NCBI RefSeq assembly: GCF_025399195.1
Contig: NW_026252197.1
Coordinates: forward strand, 1 to 26,441
Length of the DNA stretch: 26,441 nt
From: Umbelopsis ramanniana AG
Taxonomy: Eukaryota > Mucoromycota > Umbelopsidomycetes > Umbelopsidales > Umbelopsidaceae
Direction of reading: 5' to 3'
The first letter of the stretch is position 1. Each line of letters starts with the position of its first letter. A program made the position numbers and the translations under genes. The notes beneath the pieces were generated by a model. The model was not told the origin of the DNA, searched no databases, and saw nothing but the letters and a program-made list of their open reading frames with translations. This document shows positions 20,218 through 26,441 of this stretch, piece after piece.

Positions 20218-21069
20218 GACGTTCAAAGAAAAAGCGAAGGTAAGATTCTTTACTGCAAGGCCGGCTTCCTTCAGGAGATTTCGCAGTCACCCAAAGCGCG
20301 CTCTCTCTATTGTTAAAGACGTGTCTGAATATCAGAATGGCTCATTCCGAAGGCCACATACTAGCTGACCACTTTTTTGTATGTCTCTAGATACAATTAT
20401 TCTATTTACTTGCACATAAACATCAACGACACCAGTATTATAGACTGTAAGGCAATAACAATGCTATCATTTTCATTTGCAAAATTTAAAAACCCTTTTT
20501 TTTATTCATTCAGCGAGCTTCGCGCATAACAAAAAGCTAAATAGAACCCGGAGTCATGTTTGCTATTCCTTGCCATAGCTACTTACCTTTACTCTAACAG
20601 AAGATCGTATTGCCTTAAGCCATCTAACACCTAAAGGAGGGTAATAGTTTAGTGTATGCTTAGATAAAGCTTATGGAGATATCTCAATGATATAAACAGA
20701 GTACGGCACAGGATTGCTCCGTACAAAGTGTAAGTACATTGAAGGTGAGTCTTCCGTAGCATTAAAAGTCATCGAATCGATGGAGAAGCAATTCGGAACC
20801 AGTTATAACTACGGTTTGGGTATGGAGGGTAGGTGGGGGTCAAGATGATTGAGGAAACGTACCATTTATGTATATATGCAGTTGTAAATGAATACTGTAC
20901 ACGAATAACGACAGATGAGATGTATTGACTAAAGGATGTATAAGTTGGAAGGAAGTGGATGAATGGATGGATGGATGGATGGATGAATGAAATAGGAAGA
21001 GCAAAATTTCCAAAGAAAAGTACATTCCGCGTTTGAGCGGCGATTAAAACGAGTATTCAGTGCTGCCTT
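20218..21069. other. Intergenic region upstream of the NELF-B homolog
   Basis: 852 bp between the NELF-B start and the 3' end of the transporter gene, both on the minus strand. It contains a short GGAT tetranucleotide repeat (listed separately) and otherwise AT-rich sequence with a run of nine T's near 20495. I see no gene. Confidence 0.4.
20956..20990. repeat. GGAT/ATGG tetranucleotide microsatellite
   Basis: About six near-perfect copies of the tetramer GGAT (TGGATGAATGGATGGATGGA and onward) lie in the 3' region of the transporter gene. This is an ordinary simple repeat. Confidence 0.8.
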
Positions 21070-22411
21070 TCAATCGGTTGCGCCGCCAATATCCTCTTGA
21101 TCCTCATCTTTTGATAGCTCATAGCTCAGAGCAGCAAACCCAATCAATATACAAACGCTTCCAGCTATGGTGGAAGCAGGAACCATGACACCAGTGACGA
21201 AGACGTCGGCGACGGCCACAGCTGGTATGGTTAACATGATACCGACTGCAGCAAAAACGGGGTTAGTCAAGGCGATAAGGCACATGAAACCAGCATTGTA
21301 CATGACTCCAGTCAGAGCAATTGCAAAGATATAGCCAAGCGTAGTCCATGATGGTAGTTGAAATATCTCGTAACCGCTGAAATGCAAAATAGGAATGGGT
21401 ACCCAAAGAATGAACAGAGAAGTGACGCCAATCAAGCCTGTGACTACGTTTGCAAATAGCACAGTAGCTTTGACTGGAGAAGCGTACTGCTTGTAAAAGA
21501 CTTCATAGTATCCGTACGCAACTGCTCCAGCTACAGCCAATGGAATCCCTAATGGATTATGTCGATTGTCGGTATCTTCGCTACTCCACAATGCCATGAT
21601 CAAAACGCCGAAAACGCAGAGTATGACCGCGAGAACCTTTTGCGTCACAATCCTTTCACCCAACAGCAAGATAGAGAAGAGATATGCCCAAAAACAAGCG
21701 GTGTTGTATACGGCAGTTAAATTGGCCATCGAAATGAGGTTGACGGTAATGTACCACAAGTAAGCTGGAACAGTGATCATGATGGCCAGTGCAACAGAGA
21801 TCTTGACTAAATAGCTAGCTTGCTGTGAGCTCATACGTAACGTCTTTATGAGCTGATCTTCCGAAGCGTCTTCCAGTGAAGCTGTTTGATAGTCGTCGGA
21901 TCGTACATGGCGCACCAGCTCGGCGAGAGAGACCTTAAAGTCAGCGTACGCTAAATGGAACACCTCAACACATTGGTTCTTTATTCCGGTCGATTGCAGC
22001 GACTTGAATCTCTTCATGTATTCGGTGATGAACTGCAGAGGTAGCATCAACATATAAGATGAGTGTCCAATATACCTTTAAACAAAGAAACAATGAGGTA
22101 AGTCTTTGATCTGGGTTCCATACTTAGTATATTCGTAAACTTTACAACGAGAATACCGCCACTTACAATATAAAGTATGGTTTCTGGAAATCGCTTGTCT
22201 GCTGTACAAACTGAGCCAGCTCAGACTGAATGACAAACGATGCGATGCAGATGCACAACATCCCTACCGCTACCAAGGACCGGGAGTGCACCGGCGCCCG
22301 TCGTGGCGGATCGTCTGGGTCCATACTTGGAGATTGTGTTGTGGATGGAGGTATAGCATCATACGACAAGTTACGCATCGAGAAATCGTCAGGAGAGTTG
22401 ATGGATGTCAT
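21070..22411 (-). CDS. Drug/metabolite superfamily transporter (SLC35F5/YML018C-like), two exons
   Basis: A multi-pass membrane protein of the DMT/EamA superfamily. Exons are 22411-22167 and 22075-21070, giving 416 aa. The soluble N-terminus (about 1-44) is Pro/Ser/Asp-rich. The first membrane segment (AVGMLCICIASFVIQSELAQ) is followed by FQKPYFILYIGHSSYMLMLP, the pattern at the start of SLC35F5 and yeast YML018C/Thi74. A charged cytosolic loop of roughly 80 residues follows, then about eight further segments, including the repeat-typical NTACFWAYLFSILLLGER and LTNPVFAAVGIMLTIPAVAV. The C-terminus is acidic. Substrates of this branch are not established; vacuolar or Golgi-membrane residence is usual. 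The start is the first ATG; an upstream in-frame extension would need a non-ATG start. Confidence 0.82.
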
Positions 22412-23146
22412 GAATGGAGATATATATATGACCGCCAATTCAAAACCCGCCAATAAATCTGCTTTACCAATCTGAAATTTTCACCCACAACAAATAAGTT
22501 ACTGGAAGCCGGGAATTTACCAGTTTACAACAAAACAGGTTCATCCTTGCCTCCCTGAAAATATTACGTTTGGGCCAAATAGCGGCAACATGGTGGGTTT
22601 ACATCCTTTGTTTTACAGGTACCGAAAGTCAAGCTTACAAAAGTGCGTCATACTGCCGGAAATGATTATCATTGTTCGCGTGACAAGCCTCACGGCATGC
22701 TGTTCTGTCAGTCATTGTTGTGACATTATACGACCTAATAGATAAGATCAGATGCTCCATGGGACATGTTATCGATCTTGTTTTTTTATTTTTTTTCCCT
22801 TGAAACGACCCGTTGCCATCGATTGGAAACCGGGGAGTTGGGTGGCAAGAGTGGGAATGATTTTTGTTTTGGCTTTCAAGCCACTTGATGGCATCGGGAC
22901 AAGCGCCTCACCTTATGTTCGGGACATCGTTACCGTGTCCCTTTGGCGAACGGCTAAAGTACAATGCACCAGCTCCTCTCACTCAGCTTTAATGTGGGGG
23001 AAATTTGCGTCCGACAGCAATAAGCGGGAAAGAGAGGTTTTGTCTAAGACTGCTATTTGATCTCTTCGGGACCACCGGGAACTTTATACTTGCCACATAA
23101 GACTGTCAGGAATCTCGCCAACGTTCATCAACCCACCTTTATAATT
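22412..23146. other. Divergent intergenic region between the transporter and the reductase
   Basis: 735 bp. Open frames (for example plus 22752-23060) overlap and lack motifs. It contains the promoters of both neighbours, with a T-rich tract at about 22779-22798 and a TATA-like CTTTATAC on the reductase side. Confidence 0.4.
23082..23089 (+). promoter_or_regulatory. TATA-like element of the aldo-keto reductase gene
   Basis: CTTTATAC lies about 64 bp upstream of the proposed ATG at 23147, similar to the TATA-to-ATG spacing of other genes here. A second TATA-like element at 23138 is too close to that ATG to serve it. Confidence 0.3.
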
Positions 23147-24416
23147 ATGGCTAAGGTAATATTCAATAACTGAAGGGATCAAAGCGAATTGCTGGCCCTG
23201 CATGCAGCCATACAAAGCACGAGTGTTAACCTCGAAGTTCTGAATTCAGAAAGTGTCGCAAACCGAACTTCAAGTCTCTGAGCTTTCTTTTGGTGCTGGC
23301 GCACTATCAGGCGTTTATGACAAAATCGAGGAGGGATGGCCGCTGCAAGCATGTCAAGCTGCACTTCGAAACGGTAAGTTTAATTTCAAATCGCATACGT
23401 GGACTGAACCGACGGAGACGCGTATAAGGACTCTATACATCAGACGTGGAGATGTTTAGGCTTTGTGTATGTCATGGGAACATATCGATCTATAGAATAT
23501 ACCATTAAACCCTTCCTTCCTTTTTGGAAAACATGTAGGCATCAATCTTTTCGATACTTCTCCATATTATGGTCGTAGCGAGTATATCCTAGGTGATGCC
23601 CTTGACGGGTTGAAGGAGGAGTTTCCACGATCTTCTTATTACATTGCTACGAAGTGTGGTCGGTACGGATATACCACCAAAGAGTTCGACTATTCAGCGG
23701 CAAGAACACGCGAATCAGTACAAGAAAGCTTGAAAAGAATGAAAACTTCTTACCTCGATATTGTATATTGTCACGATGTTGAGTTTGTTCCATTCGAGAA
23801 CGTCGTTGGTGAAGGTGGTGCTCTCGAAGCGCTCTACGACCTCAAAAGCCAAGGCATTGTTAAGTACGTTGGTTGCTCTGGATATCCACTCTCTGTGCTG
23901 CTGAAAATTGCCGAGCACCAACATCAAAAGGGACAGCCGCTGGATGCGATCTTATCCTACTGCCATTATACACTTCAAAACACCAGCCTGGCAGACTATG
24001 CACCACGTTTCCGAGCAGCTGGTGTAAAACATTTGCTCAACGCCAGTCCTTTGGGTATGGCTATGTTCCGAAGTGCTGGTCCTCCTGACTGGCATCCCGC
24101 CCACGCAGAGTTGCGCAAAGCTGCACGCCAGTGTGCTGTCATTGCAGAGGAACACGGCCTGAACATTGCTGAATTAGCTAGTACTTTCTCGTTCAGTGGC
24201 CGTGATCAATTTGGTCTCGATACAACAGTTATTGGCTTGGAAAAAGCTGAAGAAGTCGAGCGAGCCATGGATGCATGGAAAGTAGTCAAGGAAAGAGAAG
24301 CCGGAACCAAAGCTGTTCCCCAAGCTGAAATCGACGCCTTAAAAAAGATCCACGAAGTTTTGGCTCCCTACAAGAATTATGCATGGCAGAGTCCCAGTGC
24401 TAAAGAAATGGCATGA
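23147..24416 (+). CDS. Aldo-keto reductase, D-arabinose/L-galactose dehydrogenase-like, three exons
   Basis: An NAD(P)-dependent cytosolic oxidoreductase. Exons are 23147-23155 (9 coding bases), 23250-23373 and 23539-24416, giving 336 aa. The AKR catalytic tetrad is visible as Asp50 and Tyr55 (NLFDTSPYYGRSEY), Lys83 (ATKCGRYG) and His123 (YCHDVEF). TKCGRYG and CHDVEF are typical of yeast Ara2 (D-arabinose dehydrogenase, D-erythroascorbate synthesis) and plant L-galactose dehydrogenase. The middle has VKYVGCSGYPL and LNASPLGMAMFR, and the C-terminus carries the cofactor-side DTTVIGLEKAEEVERA. No ATG lies in exon 2 before the conserved LQVSELSFGAG, so an upstream exon is required. ATG-GCT-AAG followed by a GT donor at 23156 fits in phase and gives MAKKVSQTELQV; this first exon is an inference. 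The third exon is certain. Confidence 0.85.
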
Positions 24417-24470
24417 TTTGCTTATACTAAACGTCTTGTGCACGTCAATAATGCCACATTGCTAGCTACA

Positions 24471-24476
24471 AATAAA
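24471..24476 (+). terminator. AATAAA poly(A) signal of the aldo-keto reductase gene
   Basis: AATAAA lies 55 bp after the stop, within the short convergent gap before the proteasome subunit gene. Confidence 0.5.
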
Positions 24477-24558
24477 TCCATCTATTCAGGCCATTGCCTT
24501 TCTCATCAAAATGACTTTTGGATAATTTTTTAATAGAAGCTTTTATTTGGACAAAAAC

Positions 24559-25802
24559 CTACGCACCATAGCCCCTGATCGATTCGGCAAATGACCACTC
24601 CGTTTCAACACTGTATGGCTCAGTAATTTCGAAACCTTCTGCTGTGATTTTCGCTCTTTGCAGCTGTATTGAACACATAAATCAGCCATCGTACAAACAA
24701 CAAAAGGCTGTATTTGATTATATATAACTCATAACATACCTTGTTAATTGACCGTGCGTCTCTGTAGAACAAAACTCTCATACAGTCATCGATGATCTTG
24801 ATAGCCTCTTCTTCAGTCAACGTGTCCTCTCTTCCTTCAACTGCTTTTCTCAGGATAGGCTGTGCAAGATGACCTCCGAAACCGGTGGCAATTGTAGAGT
24901 TCTGGTATGTAGTTCCTTTCAAATCAACGTAGCCAAGGAATCTGTGGATGCATTAGTTATCATCCTACCGACAATTGCGTAAAACTCGAGTAACTTACCG
25001 TTCTCCTTTGTGAACACCACCAACAACAAGCGCATTCCACAGTGGGTTGAATTTGGATCGTCGGTTATACATGACTCGGAATAAGTATTCGTAGATATGC
25101 GGGGTACCGAGGGTATGTCCATCATCCTCGCAATGCTGATCAATCCTATAGGTCAGTTGAAAAAAAGGCACACATTAGGTTGGAAACGTTGCGAAAAAAA
25201 GTCTATAAAAGATGCAAGCGCCTTACATGACATTTTGAAGCATGTGCTGGATGTACTGGTAATCTGAAATATCGCCTGATGCACCAATAATGGTGTGCTC
25301 GCCAACTGGGTGCAATCGTTCAATGTCTCGGAAACGGGCGAGCGAACCATATGATGCTGTGACAAAAGAACGCATTAGAGTGAGTAGTTGGCATTTCATA
25401 AGCGGTGACTTATCAAAACTTACCCAAGTTATCAGCAGCCATCATGATACCATCCTTGTATTTGAGAGCAATAACAGACGTTCCGGTAACGACAGGCTGT
25501 CTATGAAAGCAATAAGTCAGTGCATGTCAGGTACGCTTAGGACAGCAATGGTTTCCGAGTAGGTGAGATTAGCTTTTGGCAAGCCAAGTGTTGAATTGAA
25601 CAAAGGTGAACAAAGCAATGGGCGCAGTGTTCCAATTTGAATGGTGTCGTTACCCGCACCGAGTGAAGAATACTTACTGAGTTCTAGTCATTGGGCCAGC
25701 GGCAGCATGGCTTTGTGGCATATTGTTATAAAGTGGAACGGTGTTGTATTCGTCAACATTCTCTTGACGGGGTTTTCCCCACTGCGATGGAAAGTGATTC
25801 AT
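24559..25802 (-). CDS. PRE4: 20S proteasome subunit beta-7 (Pre4/PSMB4), six exons
   Basis: Non-catalytic beta subunit of the 20S proteasome core, needed for joining the two half-proteasomes. Exons are 25802-25678, 25500-25424, 25356-25227, 25145-24999, 24941-24740 and 24663-24559, giving 261 aa. A propeptide of about 40 residues precedes TQQPVVTGTSVIALKYKDG; the matching yeast Pre4 mature chain begins at the equivalent Thr (here Thr41). Family segments are MMAADNLASYGSLARFRDIE, GASGDISDYQYI, MYNRRSKFNPLWNALVVGG, ATGFGGHLAQPILR and MRVLFYRDARSINK. All introns are GT-AG and the frame is continuous. As expected for beta-7, there is no active-site Thr1/Lys33 arrangement for proteolysis. The first intron (177 bp) is the longest in the gene. 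Confidence 0.95.
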
Positions 25803-26276
25803 GTCGTGTATAAAACGGTTGAAGGATCGATTTAAAGAAGGAGGTTATAGGCCACAGAGCTTTTCGATATGACCAGATGTCGCGAGCTTTGGAGTTCCGC
25901 GTCATCAGCTTGACGCGTATTTGTGAGGTCAGCACGAAGTGATTTTATGATAAAAATCAATTCTTATAAATTTACGGCCATGATCTATCGTTCCATCGCC
26001 TTGATACTACAGTATGTTAAAACAATGACAATGGCATCAGCTTGAACTTTATCACATACTGTTTATTAACAATTATTTTGCGCCAATACAATAATAAATT
26101 AAGATCACGATATCAGAGCAGAGAGCCTGAAAATTTATTCTCATTAGTAACTTAAGCATGGCAGGAGAAACAGAATCAAACATGTATACTCACAGATAAG
26201 ATAGGGGGATATAGGTGTTTTTGAAAGGCAATCGTCAGAAAATGAATGAAATGCAAAACATAAAAACTACATTTAC
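25803..26276. other. Intergenic region between PRE4 and the right-edge gene
   Basis: 474 bp, AT-rich, containing the PRE4 promoter and probably the 3' part (last exon or UTR) of the partial gene at the right edge. I found no clear regulatory site. Confidence 0.35.
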
Positions 26277-26441
26277 CCTCCCCCGAAGGATCATCGGTAT
26301 TCCTGGCCTAACCAGGGTGCCCGGCGCCGCGTCCTGTTCAGACGGGCGGGGCGAGTAAATTCCTTTGAGAGAAAACAGGATTAGTGCTGTGAAATATCTG
26401 AAATTCTGATAGGAAGTTAAAACTTACGTGGTGATATTACG
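26277..26441 (-). CDS. Partial gene at right edge, unknown product
   Basis: On the minus strand a short exon end (26441-26428) is followed by a good donor (GTAAGT), a 65-bp intron with a TCTCAAAG acceptor, and an 86-bp exon (26362-26277) ending at a GTAAAT donor. Joined in the only phase without stops they read VISPRIYSPRPSEQDAAPGT followed by LVRPGIPMILRGR. The GC-rich, codon-like exon in AT-rich surroundings supports a real gene. The start lies outside the window, and the 3' end is unclear: either read-through to a TGA at about 26233, or splicing to an acceptor at about 26127. I do not recognise the family. Confidence 0.4.

Noticed and set aside
22752-23060. A 102-codon plus-strand frame upstream of the aldo-keto reductase
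   Set aside because: It begins in a T-rich promoter tract, has no domain resemblance and ends before the reductase TATA region; most likely chance.

Overview
This window is nuclear DNA from a filamentous fungus, most likely an early-diverging lineage such as Mucoromycota (Mucorales-like). The evidence is short GT-AG introns (mostly 55-100 bp) in almost every gene, compact promoters with a TATA box about 55-65 bp upstream of the ATG, a class IV-type chitin synthase, and several genes that are absent from or unusual in yeasts. I joined all gene models by hand from splice signals and reading-frame continuity, with no alignment or transcript data. The lineage call is an inference.

Layout from left to right (strand in brackets): ribosomal protein uS5/RPS2 (-); a small WWE-like protein (+); a Pfa4-type DHHC palmitoyltransferase (-); a Yippee-like zinc protein (-); an unrecognised 75-aa three-exon gene (+); a 1234-aa chitin synthase (+); two tandem secreted proteins of the alginate/uronan lyase superfamily (+,+), with a decayed coding-like stretch between them; a DysF (peroxin/ferlin) protein with micro-exons (+); a homolog of negative elongation factor subunit B (NELF-B/COBRA1) (-); a drug/metabolite-type transporter of the SLC35F/YML018C kind (-); an aldo-keto reductase resembling D-arabinose/L-galactose dehydrogenase (+); the 20S proteasome beta-7 subunit Pre4/PSMB4 (-); and the edge of an unidentified gene (-).

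Two themes stand out. First, a full-length 600-aa NELF-B homolog in a fungus points to metazoan-style pausing machinery, which is absent from the model yeasts. Second, the left half groups cell-wall functions: a palmitoyltransferase whose yeast relative is needed for Chs3 export, a Chs3-type chitin synthase, and two secreted putative uronan lyases. Mucoralean walls are rich in glucuronic-acid polymers, so remodelling of the fungus's own wall is a plausible job for the lyases, but that is inference. The remaining genes are ordinary housekeeping genes. I saw no tRNA, rRNA, CRISPR or clearly intact mobile element.
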